DNA of 64,000 bases, taken from CAYWEM01 sp964457225 (GTDB taxonomy: Bacteria > Acidobacteriota > Aminicenantia > UBA2199). The notes beneath the pieces were generated by a model. It saw only the letters and a list, made by a program, of their open reading frames with translations. It ran no database searches and was not told the origin of the DNA. Positions 40,367-49,241 of this stretch are shown one piece after another; positions within the stretch are counted from its first letter, which is position 1, and every line of letters starts with the position of its first letter. The stretch spans positions 62,001 through 126,000 of the forward strand of contig CAYWEM010000006.1 in the NCBI GenBank assembly GCA_964457225.1, given 5' to 3'. A program made the position numbers and the translations under genes.

Positions 40367-43300
40367 TCAGGCCAGCATTTTTTCCAGATCTTCGCGGGTA
40401 AGCCTGTTTTTTTCCATGAGATTCTGTACCAGTAAATCCAGAGTGGACCGATTTTCAGCCAGGATTTCACAGGCCGCTTTAAGCTGCCGGTTGATGATTT
40501 CCTCCTTGGCCCTGGCAACCGTCACAGCCAGGGGACCATTCCGGAAATCTCCGTCTTCCAGGAACAACTGTCCGGGTTCAGCGGCCATGCCGAAACGGCA
40601 TACCATGTTTTCGGCCAGCCGGCCGGCCTGCCGCAGGTCTCCTGAAACACCGCTTGAAAGTCCTTCTTCACCTCCGTAACAGACTATTTCAGCAGCCCTT
40701 CCGGCCATGATCTGGCGTATCATCTGCTCCATTTCGCTCTTCAGGTACAGTGTTTTTTCCTCGACCACTTCCCTTTCAACGTATCCGCCCACCCTGCCTC
40801 TGGCCATTATGCTCACCTGCATCGGTTTATCGCCCTGGAGCCAGCCCACCAGGCAATGTCCGGCCTCGTGCCGGGCTACACGCAACAGGGTTTCTTCGTC
40901 CGGGGCATTTCCCCTGACATCGCCAAGCCGCATGGTAGTCAGAGCATCCTCAAGAAGACGGTCTGTGATTATGCCGTCGGTCCCGGCGGCCATTCTGCCG
41001 GCCAGGCGAATCGTTCTTTCCAGGCCGGCTATGGTATCCCCGGCCGACTGGCCGGCTATTCTCTCAAGTAATTCCGCTGAAACCCTGCAATAGGGGCCCG
41101 GGGCCAGCCGCTTTGACAGGAAGGCCTTCCGGGCCGCCCGGTCGGGCTTGTCAACTTCCACTTCCCGGTCAAAACGACGGACCAGGGCTGGATCAAGTTT
41201 TTCCAGCAGGTTGGTGGCGGCGATGATGATGACCGGCCTGGTACTGCTGGGAGCAAAACCGTCCATTTCAGTTAAAACGGTATTCAGGGTCTCTTCCTGA
41301 GCGCGGTTGAAAGCCGAGCCTTCCCTTTTCCTGCCGATGGCGTCTATTTCATCGATAAAAATTATACTGGGAGCGTAACGCCGGCCGCGGGCGAAAAGGG
41401 AACGAACGTTTTCCGGTCCGCTGCCTTGGTACTTGGTTATGAAACTGGTCGCCGATTCAACTATGAAAGCGGCCCTGGATTCGCCGGCCAGCGCCCTGGC
41501 CAGCATGGTCTTACCCGTGCCCGGAGCGCCATGGAGCAACAGCCCCCGGGGCGGCTTCAAACCCAGCCCGGAGTATTTCCTAGGTTCCCTCAGCCAATCC
41601 ACGATGTACCCGAGCTCCGATTTGGCCTGGTCGGCCCCGAAAACATCGGAGAATCTCAGGGCAGGCCTTTCGGCGTCGCTCAGGACAGCTCCGAGATCAG
41701 CGGCACTGGGAGCACTGACCAGGCGCAGCCGCCGCAGGCGGACGGCCAACTCCCCCTTCTCACGTAAAAAGGCCGGCGAGGTTTCAAAGCTGAGGACCTT
41801 GCCCTGGGCCGCTAATTCGGCCGCGGCTTTTTCCCGGTGAACCCGGGATATCACTTCCTTCAACTCGAGAGTGAATTTTTCCGTTTCTTCGGCACTGCAT
41901 TTAAGTATCTCTAAAAAGCTGTTTCCGGGGATATCGGCCCGCAGGGTCAGCAGGCCGGCCGCCCCGTAACGTCCGGCGCTGATCATCAGTTCTTCGTCAA
42001 CGGTCCTGATTTCCGCGCCGTCGGCAGCTACAGCCAGCAGGTATACCGGGGGCGCTTCCGGCAATTCCCGGATCATTCGCAGAATTTCAATTCCGCGGCG
42101 CAGTGAACTTGCGCCGATCGGGGCCTTGGCAAAACAGTCAATCGTCAGGGCGGCAGGCGGGTTTTCCGGATCCGAAGGCTGATCCAGGAACGGGTCAACC
42201 AGCACCAGGTCGAATTCGGCGGCGGCCAGCATGGTCTTGGCGCTGTCGATATCCCGACAGGAAACGATTTCCATGTCATGCAGGCCGGGCAGGGATTTTT
42301 CCAGGTCGAACCTGGTTGCCGCCAGCACCCGCGGCCGGGCGGCCGGGCTCAGGAATTCTCCGGGCAGAACATCTCCGGCCGGTATGTCTTCATTTTGTTC
42401 TTCATCCAGGTAGAAACGTATCAGGTTGACATCAGCCAGGTTGTTGCGCAGTTGTTCGGCTGACATGTGCCTGAGCAGGTTGAACAGCTCGCCCTTGCAG
42501 AAGGATTCAGCCTGTGAGCGAAGATTCCTGGCATCCGCCCAGGCTCCTTCACGCAACACCAGGCAAAGAGGCACCAGGGGATCCACCGAGAATCTAACCT
42601 GGTGGACGGCATGCAGCATTTCTCCAATCCGCTGGATTTCACGGGCCGCGATGCGAACCAGTTCACTGACCCCCAGGCGGTTGAACATGACCGGATAGCC
42701 TGCGGCCAGGCGGGAACAGATGGCCTGGGGGAAAAAAGGCTTTCCGGTCACCGGATCCCGGTCGAGTTCCAGGGCGGAAAGAATGGTGCGGCGATGATGC
42801 TGGATTTTCAGCGCCTGCTCCTCTTCGTAGAGAGACCTGCCGGCATTGGTGGTCAGAACTATCAGGGTCTCCCGGAAACTCACATTCTGCTCGTTGAAAC
42901 GATCCTCAAGACTGCCGTTGTCCAGGATCTGCAGGAAAAGATGAATGACTTCCGGGCCGGCTTTCTCAATTTCATCAAAAAGCAGAAAGGCATCAGGATT
43001 TTTCCCGACAAAGGCGGTCAGTTTGCCCGGTTTGGCGCCGTGGTAACTGCGCTGGGCCCCGGCCAGCTGGACAACCCCCATGGCGTCGGCATACCCGGAC
43101 ATGTCGAGGCGTAAAAAAGGCTTTTTTAAAATCCGGGCTCCGGCTTCAGCCAACAGGGTTTTCCCCACTCCGGGAGGTCCGGCGAAGATAAACACCCCCC
43201 TGGGACGCCGGCGCCCGGGATCGGCCCCGGCGGTGGCCTCGGCATTAAAAAGACCTTCAACAAAAGCCTGGACAGCCTGGTCCTGGCCCAGCACCTGTTC

Positions 43301-43855
43301 CAGTAATTCGCTTCTGAGCCTTTTTAACCTGTCGGTCAAATCAGCCAGGTCCATGCTTTCCGGCACCCGCTCAGAATCATCACCGGCTGAAGACTCCCAG
43401 CCCGGCCCGAAAAACTGAATCAGAATTTCGGTCGAAGGTTTCAAGCAGGTCAATTCCAGCAGGTAATAGGCTCCGTATTTGCCGTCCCGGTTGTTTTTCA
43501 CCTGCTGATCAGCCTGCTCCAGTATTGTTCTTGACAGAGCCGCCGGCGGCAGGCTTTGTTCGGACTGCTGGGTCTGCGGGCCACGGCCCATCAAGCGGCG
43601 CAGCTTACGGCGCAGCTGAGTGCTGTCCCAGCCTTTTTCCAGGAGCAGGGAATTGATCCCCTGCCGGGCGCCCGGCAATTCTGAGGGCGGAACGTTCATG
43701 GGGGTAACTACCACTTCCAACAACTTGTCCGGAAGTTCAACAAACTTGCACAGCCCCATGACCAGGTGTTCTGGTTCAATTTCAGCAAAACCGGCGGCCC
43801 GGGCTTCGTTCTCAGCCAGGGCCCGGACGATCTGCAGAGTCCATTCAAGCTTCAT
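40367..43855 (-). CDS. Clp-receiver-FtsH chimera: double AAA+ metalloprotease without membrane anchor
   Basis: The 1162-residue protein contains, in order: a Clp-N-like domain (about 1-150); a ClpB-D2-type AAA+ (Walker A GPPGVGKT about 227, Walker B AFLLFDEIEKAG about 293); and a receiver-like domain (about 505-655; RVLAATRFDLEK, FDLVLVDPFLD). Then come an FtsH-type AAA+ (Walker A GAPGTGKT about 779, Walker B SIIFIDEIDAIGRK about 833) and an M41 peptidase (zinc site RHEAGHCLVGW about 992-1002; third ligand Asp in SGVSGDLRQAGRLAENMV). Normal FtsH has two N-terminal membrane helices and is about 640 residues; here no transmembrane helix is seen. Both AAA+ modules look active. The ribosome site is GGAGAAAAAA. 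It probably acts as a cytosolic, signal-regulated protease. Confidence 0.88.
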   Translation of the reverse strand: MKLEWTLQIVRALAENEARAAGFAEIEPEHLVMGLCKFVELPDKLLEVVVTPMNVPPSELPGARQGINSLLLEKGWDSTQLRRKLRRLMGRGPQTQQSEQSLPPAALSRTILEQADQQVKNNRDGKYGAYYLLELTCLKPSTEILIQFFGPGWESSAGDDSERVPESMDLADLTDRLKRLRSELLEQVLGQDQAVQAFVEGLFNAEATAGADPGRRRPRGVFIFAGPPGVGKTLLAEAGARILKKPFLRLDMSGYADAMGVVQLAGAQRSYHGAKPGKLTAFVGKNPDAFLLFDEIEKAGPEVIHLFLQILDNGSLEDRFNEQNVSFRETLIVLTTNAGRSLYEEEQALKIQHHRRTILSALELDRDPVTGKPFFPQAICSRLAAGYPVMFNRLGVSELVRIAAREIQRIGEMLHAVHQVRFSVDPLVPLCLVLREGAWADARNLRSQAESFCKGELFNLLRHMSAEQLRNNLADVNLIRFYLDEEQNEDIPAGDVLPGEFLSPAARPRVLAATRFDLEKSLPGLHDMEIVSCRDIDSAKTMLAAAEFDLVLVDPFLDQPSDPENPPAALTIDCFAKAPIGASSLRRGIEILRMIRELPEAPPVYLLAVAADGAEIRTVDEELMISAGRYGAAGLLTLRADIPGNSFLEILKCSAEETEKFTLELKEVISRVHREKAAAELAAQGKVLSFETSPAFLREKGELAVRLRRLRLVSAPSAADLGAVLSDAERPALRFSDVFGADQAKSELGYIVDWLREPRKYSGLGLKPPRGLLLHGAPGTGKTMLARALAGESRAAFIVESATSFITKYQGSGPENVRSLFARGRRYAPSIIFIDEIDAIGRKREGSAFNRAQEETLNTVLTEMDGFAPSSTRPVIIIAATNLLEKLDPALVRRFDREVEVDKPDRAARKAFLSKRLAPGPYCRVSAELLERIAGQSAGDTIAGLERTIRLAGRMAAGTDGIITDRLLEDALTTMRLGDVRGNAPDEETLLRVARHEAGHCLVGWLQGDKPMQVSIMARGRVGGYVEREVVEEKTLYLKSEMEQMIRQIMAGRAAEIVCYGGEEGLSSGVSGDLRQAGRLAENMVCRFGMAAEPGQLFLEDGDFRNGPLAVTVARAKEEIINRQLKAACEILAENRSTLDLLVQNLMEKNRLTREDLEKMLA

Positions 43856-43931
43856 TTTTTTCTCCGGGAAAATGATCTAGGCAAAGCATACCAGCTTCAT
43901 TCAGCAATTCTATAAATTTAGAAAGAAATAA

Positions 43932-46070
43932 TCAACGCTTCCGGCTTACCTGCAGGATTCCCGAAAGTGAATTCAGTTGCCTGACTATATCCTGGTACTG
44001 GCCGTATTCCCTGACTTCCAGCACCAGACGTATCAGGGCGGTTGAGGTAGTGGCCTGTTCCTGTTCTATCTTTTTGATGTTCGAATCAAAACCGGCGGGC
44101 ACAGCGGTGACCGCGGTCAGAATCCCCGGCCGGTCCTGGACCAGTAGTTCCAGGCGCACCTGAAAGGTATGGCCGTCCAGTTCGTTCCAGTTGACCTTGA
44201 TCAGCCTGCTGGGCAGAGCATGGGCAATGCTTACGCAACCCTGGGCGTGAACCACCAGGCCGCGGTTACGGGTCAGGTAACCGACCACTTTTTCGCCCTT
44301 GATCGGATGACAACAGCGGGCAAATGAGATGTCGATATCCTGAAGCTCATCGACGCGCACCAGCTTGTGAATTCCTGAACTGCGTTTCGGGGGCCTGGAA
44401 ACAGCGGGTTTAATTGATTTGACATCCAGCTCCGGGAAAAGGGCCTTGAGGAAAGGTCCGGCCAGGGTTTTGCGGCCGCTGCCCAGATCCCGGAAAAAGG
44501 ACTCCATTTCGGGATAGCCCAGTTCCCGCAGGCGTCCCTGGATATCTTCGTCAGTCCCCGGCAGTTGTTTCCTGCGCCGGCATTCCCGCAGAAAACGATT
44601 CCACGCTTTTTTGCCCTTTTCTATCCGGTCCAGGTTTTCCTGTTTCTGCAGGTAACTGGACACAGCCCGCTTGGCCCGGGTGGTTACCACGTACTTGAGC
44701 CAGTCGGCGCTGGGGGCGATGTTTTTCTGGGTTATTATCTCCACCACGTCACCGGAATTCAGGGGGGTGCGCAAAGGCACCATTTTTTCATTGACCAGAG
44801 CCCCCTTGCAATGATTGCCGATTTCCGAGTGAATCGCATAGGCGAAATCTATCGGCGTGGCTCCGAGCTTGAGATTGACCACCCGTCCCTTGGGAGTGAA
44901 GACGAATATTTCATTGGGATTCAATTCCTTTTTGACCAGGTTGAGAAATTCGCGTGGATCGGGATTGTGCTTGTGATACTCGATCATTTCCTTGAACCAC
45001 TGCAGGCGGTCGTCGCTCTCCAGGAAATGAAGTCCTTCCTTGTACTTCCAATGAGCTGCAATGCCTTCTTCGGCGTTTTTATGCATCTCCCGGGTCCTGA
45101 TCTGGATCTCGAAGTTTATGCCTTCACGGTTGAAGATTGTGGTGTGAATCGACTGGTAGAAGTTACTCTTGGGACTGGTGATGAAATCCCGCCAGCGGAT
45201 GGGAATATGAGGCCATTTCTGGTGAATCATGCCCATCAGCGTGTAGCAGCTGGCAACGGTATCGGTGATTATGCGCAGGGCCAGCAGATCGTAGACGTTT
45301 TTAACACTGATATTCTGTTTGACGATCTTCTTGTAAATTGAAAAAACACGCTTGACCCGGTAATGGATTTCACCCTGGATACTCATTTCATCCATGATCT
45401 GGGCGATTTCCTTCTTGGTCTTTTCCAGCTGGGCCATGGCCCAGTCCTGCCTGATGTTCATTTCAGCCTGAATTTCCCTGAATTCTTCCGGATGCAGGTA
45501 CATGAAAGAGATGTCTTCCAGTTCTTCCTTGATCTTGCCCATGCCCAGCCGATAGGCGATCGGTGAATAGATTTCCAGGGTTTCGCGGGCTATTTTCTTC
45601 TGCTTTTCCGGACTTAGATGACTCAGGGTGCGCACGTTGTGCAGCCGATCGGCCAGCTTGATCAGAATGACCCTGATGTTGGACGTCATGGTGATGATCA
45701 TCTTTTTCAGGGTCTCGGCATGTGCCTCCTCGACATCAAGCCGGGAAATCTTGGTGATCTTGGTCACCCCCCAGACTATATCGGCGATTTCCGTGCCGAA
45801 AAGTTCCTCAATGCGCTTGCGGTCGAATTCCTGGGAGTCTTCGATGACATCGTGCAGCAGGCCCGCGGCGATCGAGATTTCATCCAGTTTCATGTCAGCC
45901 AGAATGCCGGCCACGGCCAGGGGGTGGATGATATAAGGTTCGTTGGTGGCCCTTTTCTGGTTGAGATGAGCGGCGGTAGCCACGGTATAAGCCTTTTTCA
46001 GCAGTTCCATATCGGCTTCCGGATAATAGGAAGCCACCTTTTCCTGAAGTTCGTAGAATCGTTTGATCAT
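43932..46070 (-). CDS. rel: Bifunctional (p)ppGpp synthetase/hydrolase (Rel/SpoT family)
   Basis: The 712-residue stringent-response enzyme has an HD hydrolase domain (about residues 25-190; HPLAVAGILADMKLDEISIA, GLLHDVIEDS, ADRLHNVRTL). The synthetase domain follows (about 235-350; NVYDLLALRIITDTV, RWRDFITSPKSNFYQSIHTT, FEIQIRTREMH). TGS (about 390-450; VFTPKGRVVNLKLG), a zinc-finger/linker region (RCCHPIKGEKVVGYLTR) and a C-terminal ACT domain complete it. The HD motif is intact, so both making and breaking ppGpp are expected. Transcription appears leaderless from 46079-46107 and is divergent from rsmD. Confidence 0.96.
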   Translation of the reverse strand: MIKRFYELQEKVASYYPEADMELLKKAYTVATAAHLNQKRATNEPYIIHPLAVAGILADMKLDEISIAAGLLHDVIEDSQEFDRKRIEELFGTEIADIVWGVTKITKISRLDVEEAHAETLKKMIITMTSNIRVILIKLADRLHNVRTLSHLSPEKQKKIARETLEIYSPIAYRLGMGKIKEELEDISFMYLHPEEFREIQAEMNIRQDWAMAQLEKTKKEIAQIMDEMSIQGEIHYRVKRVFSIYKKIVKQNISVKNVYDLLALRIITDTVASCYTLMGMIHQKWPHIPIRWRDFITSPKSNFYQSIHTTIFNREGINFEIQIRTREMHKNAEEGIAAHWKYKEGLHFLESDDRLQWFKEMIEYHKHNPDPREFLNLVKKELNPNEIFVFTPKGRVVNLKLGATPIDFAYAIHSEIGNHCKGALVNEKMVPLRTPLNSGDVVEIITQKNIAPSADWLKYVVTTRAKRAVSSYLQKQENLDRIEKGKKAWNRFLRECRRRKQLPGTDEDIQGRLRELGYPEMESFFRDLGSGRKTLAGPFLKALFPELDVKSIKPAVSRPPKRSSGIHKLVRVDELQDIDISFARCCHPIKGEKVVGYLTRNRGLVVHAQGCVSIAHALPSRLIKVNWNELDGHTFQVRLELLVQDRPGILTAVTAVPAGFDSNIKKIEQEQATTSTALIRLVLEVREYGQYQDIVRQLNSLSGILQVSRKR

Positions 46071-46078
46071 GAAAGCAT

Positions 46079-46107
46079 ATTATAATGCAAATCGCCCCTG
46101 ATTTCAG
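46079..46107 (-). promoter_or_regulatory. Promoter for rel, leaderless arrangement
   Basis: Minus strand: CTGAAA (46102-46107), a 17-base spacer, a perfect TATAAT (46079-46084), then 8 bases to the ATG at 46070. No ribosome site. Confidence 0.5.
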
Positions 46108-46124
46108 CCCCGCAGGACCCGGCA

Positions 46125-46154
46125 TTGACCGAAGCGGCCTGATCGTAGTATCAT
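46125..46154 (+). promoter_or_regulatory. Promoter for rsmD, leaderless arrangement
   Basis: TTGACC (46125-46130), an 18-base spacer, TATCAT (46149-46154), then 6 bases to the ATG at 46161. The intervening CCTCTC is not a ribosome site. Confidence 0.45.
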
Positions 46155-46160
46155 CCTCTC

Positions 46161-46748
46161 ATGATCCGCATATCATCAGGCATTTTTAAAAACCGGGTCC
46201 TGAAAACCAGCCGGCACAATCTGATCAGGCCGACCACCAGCCGGGTGAAACTGTCTTTTTTCGACATACTCCAGCAGGATGTCAGGGAAACGATCTTTCT
46301 CGACGGATTTGCCGGCAGCGGCAACATAGGCATAGAAGCACTTTCCCGGGGCGCGGAATACCTGGTATTCATTGACGATCTCCCGGAAGCCCTGGCCCTG
46401 ATCAAACACAACCTCGACAAGATAAACGTTTCCCCGGACAAGTACCGTATCGTCAAGGGTGATTTCAATCGTTCGGTGATCGCCCTGGCCCAGGGCGATC
46501 TGCGCTTCGATATAATATACCTGGATCCTCCCTATGAGCTGCTGCGGGTGGCTAATCCCCTCAAGGTCGTTTTCAAGAGAAAAATTCTCAAGCCGGGCGG
46601 CATGGTCGTGCTGGAAAGACCTGCGGCTATTGACCGTTTCCGTGATTTACCCTTTCTGCACTGTTTCCGCAGTCAGAAAATCGGCAAAAAGACCCTGGAT
46701 TTTTTCACATACCCGGAAAACTCAAACACGGAATCGGATTTACCCTGA
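46161..46748 (+). CDS. rsmD: 16S rRNA (guanine966-N2)-methyltransferase RsmD
   Basis: The 195-residue SAM-dependent methyltransferase has the RsmD order of motifs: N-terminal GIFKNRVLK, motif I FLDGFAGSGNIGIEALSRGA, the catalytic NPPY-type motif YLDPPYELL (about residues 120-128) and the C-terminal GGMVVLE strand. It methylates G966 (E. coli numbering) of 16S rRNA in assembled 30S subunits. The usual partner coaD (phosphopantetheine adenylyltransferase) is not next to it. It is divergent from rel and convergent with nadB. Confidence 0.9.
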   Translation: MIRISSGIFKNRVLKTSRHNLIRPTTSRVKLSFFDILQQDVRETIFLDGFAGSGNIGIEALSRGAEYLVFIDDLPEALALIKHNLDKINVSPDKYRIVKGDFNRSVIALAQGDLRFDIIYLDPPYELLRVANPLKVVFKRKILKPGGMVVLERPAAIDRFRDLPFLHCFRSQKIGKKTLDFFTYPENSNTESDLP

Positions 46749-46755
46749 AACGGGT

Positions 46756-48330
46756 TCAATCTTTTTCCAGGAAATGGGCTCCGCGTGAATTACGGTTACG
46801 CAAAGCGGCGCTGACCACCAGCAGGGCGGTCTGGACGCTGTCACGCAGATTGATGATACGGTTGCCAATCTCCGTCCGCTGGTAGAACCTGTCGATGCGA
46901 TGACTGAGGTATTCCAGGTCTGACCTGGCTCTTTCCATTCTCTTTTGCGTCCGGATGATGCCGCAGTAATTCCACATGGTGTACCTGATGGTGGCCAAAT
47001 CCTGCCAGACCAGGGCCGGGTCGAGTTTTTCCTGCGGGAATGGATAGATCCACTCGGGAACTTCGCTGATCACGTAAGGATCTTCCCGTTCAGACAGGGA
47101 TTCGGACAGGTCACGGGCCGCCCTGGCCCCCCAGACCAGGCCTTCCAGCAGGGAAACCGAAGCCAGGCGATTGGCTCCGTGCACCCCGGTGGCCGCCACC
47201 TCGCCGACCGCATACAGATTTTTCAGGCTGGTCCGTCCCAGCAGGTCACAAAGTACTCCGCCGCAGCCGTAGTGAGCGGCCGGAACCACCGGAATTGGTT
47301 TTTCCTCTATGTTTATGCCGAACTGCAGGCAGGTACGATAGATGTTGGGAAATCGCTCGGCAATGTTGATCCTGGCAAAAGAAGCCAGGTCCAGCAGGAC
47401 GAAATCGTCACCGTTGCGGATCATTTCCTCGTAAATGGCGCGGGAAACCTCGTCACGGGGCGCCAGGTCGCGCAGGGGCGAATACTTGTCCATGAAGTAC
47501 TCTCCCCGCCGGTTCATCAGCCGGGCGCCTTCACCCCGCACGGCCTCGGAAATCAGGAAAGAATCGGCATCGCGGTGGAAGAGAGAAGTGGGATGGAACT
47601 GCACGTATTCCATGTTGCCCAGCCGGGCTCCGGCCCGGAAAGCCATTGCTATGCCGTTGCCCACGGCATCTTCGGGATTGGTGGAATGCAGGAAAATACT
47701 GCTGAGTCCACCGGTGGCCAGCACTACCCGCCGGGCAAAAAAGCGCATCACTTTTTTCCTTTTCTGGTCAAGCACGTAGGCGCCGATCACCCGGGGTTCA
47801 CTGTAAAGCCTGGCCGGGTTGAGTGAATGATGAGGGTATGTCAGCAGATCCACGGCCGTGTGCTGAAAAAGCACCTCGATTCCCTTTGCTCCAGGCAGTA
47901 CTTCCGCGAAGCGCTCCTGGATGGCCCGACCGGTCATATCCTTGTAATGCAGTACTCTTCTGCTGGTATGGCCGCCTTCCATGGCCATGTCATAACTGCC
48001 GTTTTCCTTGCTGAAAGCCACTCCCAGCCTGTCTATCAGTATTGATTGAATCAGGGGATGGGCTTCGGATACCAGCATTTCAACCGCAGGCAGGTAACTG
48101 AGCTCATCACCCGCCCTGATTATGTCCTTGATGAATTCCTCGGCGTCAGCTCCCTGGGGCAGGGTGGCGATGCCGCCTTGGGCCAGGTAGGAATTACTGC
48201 GGGTAAAATCTTTTCCCTTGGCGATCACAGTCACGGACAGCCCGGCTTCAGCGGCCAGCAGGGCTGCTGTCGCCCCGGCTATGCCGCAGCCGATCACCAG
48301 GAGATCGCTTTCCCGGTAATCCTTCATCAA
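46756..48330 (-). CDS. nadB: L-aspartate oxidase NadB
   Basis: The 524-residue FAD enzyme carries out the first step of de novo NAD synthesis, oxidising L-aspartate to iminoaspartate. Landmarks are the dinucleotide site VIGCGIAGATAALLAAEAG, SNSYLAQGGIATL (active-site region), VLATGGLSSIFLHSTNPED, the ELLEGGHTSRR-equivalent AMEGGHTSRRVLHY, and VAATGVHGANRLASVSLLEG. Under anoxic conditions fumarate can serve as electron acceptor. It overlaps nadC by 4 bases (ATGA), and nadA is not in the window. Confidence 0.96.
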   Translation of the reverse strand: MMKDYRESDLLVIGCGIAGATAALLAAEAGLSVTVIAKGKDFTRSNSYLAQGGIATLPQGADAEEFIKDIIRAGDELSYLPAVEMLVSEAHPLIQSILIDRLGVAFSKENGSYDMAMEGGHTSRRVLHYKDMTGRAIQERFAEVLPGAKGIEVLFQHTAVDLLTYPHHSLNPARLYSEPRVIGAYVLDQKRKKVMRFFARRVVLATGGLSSIFLHSTNPEDAVGNGIAMAFRAGARLGNMEYVQFHPTSLFHRDADSFLISEAVRGEGARLMNRRGEYFMDKYSPLRDLAPRDEVSRAIYEEMIRNGDDFVLLDLASFARINIAERFPNIYRTCLQFGINIEEKPIPVVPAAHYGCGGVLCDLLGRTSLKNLYAVGEVAATGVHGANRLASVSLLEGLVWGARAARDLSESLSEREDPYVISEVPEWIYPFPQEKLDPALVWQDLATIRYTMWNYCGIIRTQKRMERARSDLEYLSHRIDRFYQRTEIGNRIINLRDSVQTALLVVSAALRNRNSRGAHFLEKD

Positions 48331-49217
48331 TCTTCCTCGAATTCCAGGGTAAAATCGATACTGCGGCAGCCGTGAGTCAGGGCGCCGACGGATACGAAAT
48401 CGATTCCCGGCTGCAGCCTTGAGGAAACGTTGTGCAGGGTGACATTGCCGGAAAGCTCGTACTTGACCGAACTGCTTTTGAGAACCGCGGCCCTTTCAAC
48501 CATTTCAGCGGAAAAATTGTCAAGCATAATCATTTCAACACCCAGGGACAGTGCTTCAACCAATTGAGCCAGGCTCTGCACTTCCACTTCGACCGGCAAT
48601 CCCGGATTGGCCCGCCGTACCAGTTCAACCGCCCGTCTCAGGGAACCGGCCATACTGATGTGATTGTCTTTGATCAGGGCCATTTCGGCCAGGTGCAGTC
48701 GGTGGTTGGCCCCGCCGCCGTGCAGCACCGCTTCTTTTTCCAGATAGCGTAACCCGGGAGTGGTTTTGCGGGTATCCAGCAGAATGACGCCGAAAGGTTT
48801 TACCTTCTCAACGTAAAGGCTGGTGGCCGTGGCCACGCCGCTGAGACGGCCCAGGAAATTCAGGGCCGTTCTTTCTGCTTTGAGTATCGAGCTTTTCCGG
48901 CCGTTGACCTGCAGGATTACATCCCCCACCCGACAGGGTGCCCCGTCGCCGAGCCGCAGGTCAACCTGCAGTTCAGGGTCAACCTGGCGGCAGGCTTCCC
49001 TGAATGCTCCGGTTCCCGAGATTATCCCGGCTTCCCTGGAGAGCACCCTGGCCCTGGCCGGACCGTCAAATCCGGCCAGGGCCGAAGTGGTGACATCCTT
49101 TTCAATGAAATCTTCTTCCAGAGCCAGGGCCACAACCTTGGCGAGAAACCTCTCATTCAGCTTAACTCTTCCATCCGGGTCAAGCAAGCCGGGTAAGATT
49201 CTCTCCTGGTCAGGCAT
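48327..49217 (-). CDS. nadC: Quinolinate phosphoribosyltransferase NadC
   Basis: The 296-residue enzyme decarboxylates and ribosylates quinolinate to nicotinate mononucleotide using PRPP. Family landmarks are ALNFLGRLSGVATAT, the catalytic LLDTRKTTPGLRYLEKEAV block, GGGANHRLHLAEMALIKDNH and VEVEVQSLAQLVEAL, with a MLDNFSAEMV phosphate-binding strand. It precedes nadB in a two-gene operon on the minus strand. It begins 24 bases after the stop of the CsgG-like gene, so read-through from the csgG-like promoter (49994-50022) could drive all three genes. Confidence 0.95.
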   Translation of the reverse strand: MPDQERILPGLLDPDGRVKLNERFLAKVVALALEEDFIEKDVTTSALAGFDGPARARVLSREAGIISGTGAFREACRQVDPELQVDLRLGDGAPCRVGDVILQVNGRKSSILKAERTALNFLGRLSGVATATSLYVEKVKPFGVILLDTRKTTPGLRYLEKEAVLHGGGANHRLHLAEMALIKDNHISMAGSLRRAVELVRRANPGLPVEVEVQSLAQLVEALSLGVEMIMLDNFSAEMVERAAVLKSSSVKYELSGNVTLHNVSSRLQPGIDFVSVGALTHGCRSIDFTLEFEED

Positions 49218-49241
49218 CGTGGCCCCGTTTAATCGCAGCGC

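Noticed and set aside
46741..46775. Intrinsic terminator between rsmD and nadB
   Set aside because: ACCC/GGGT gives only a four-base stem and the T run is short and offset.
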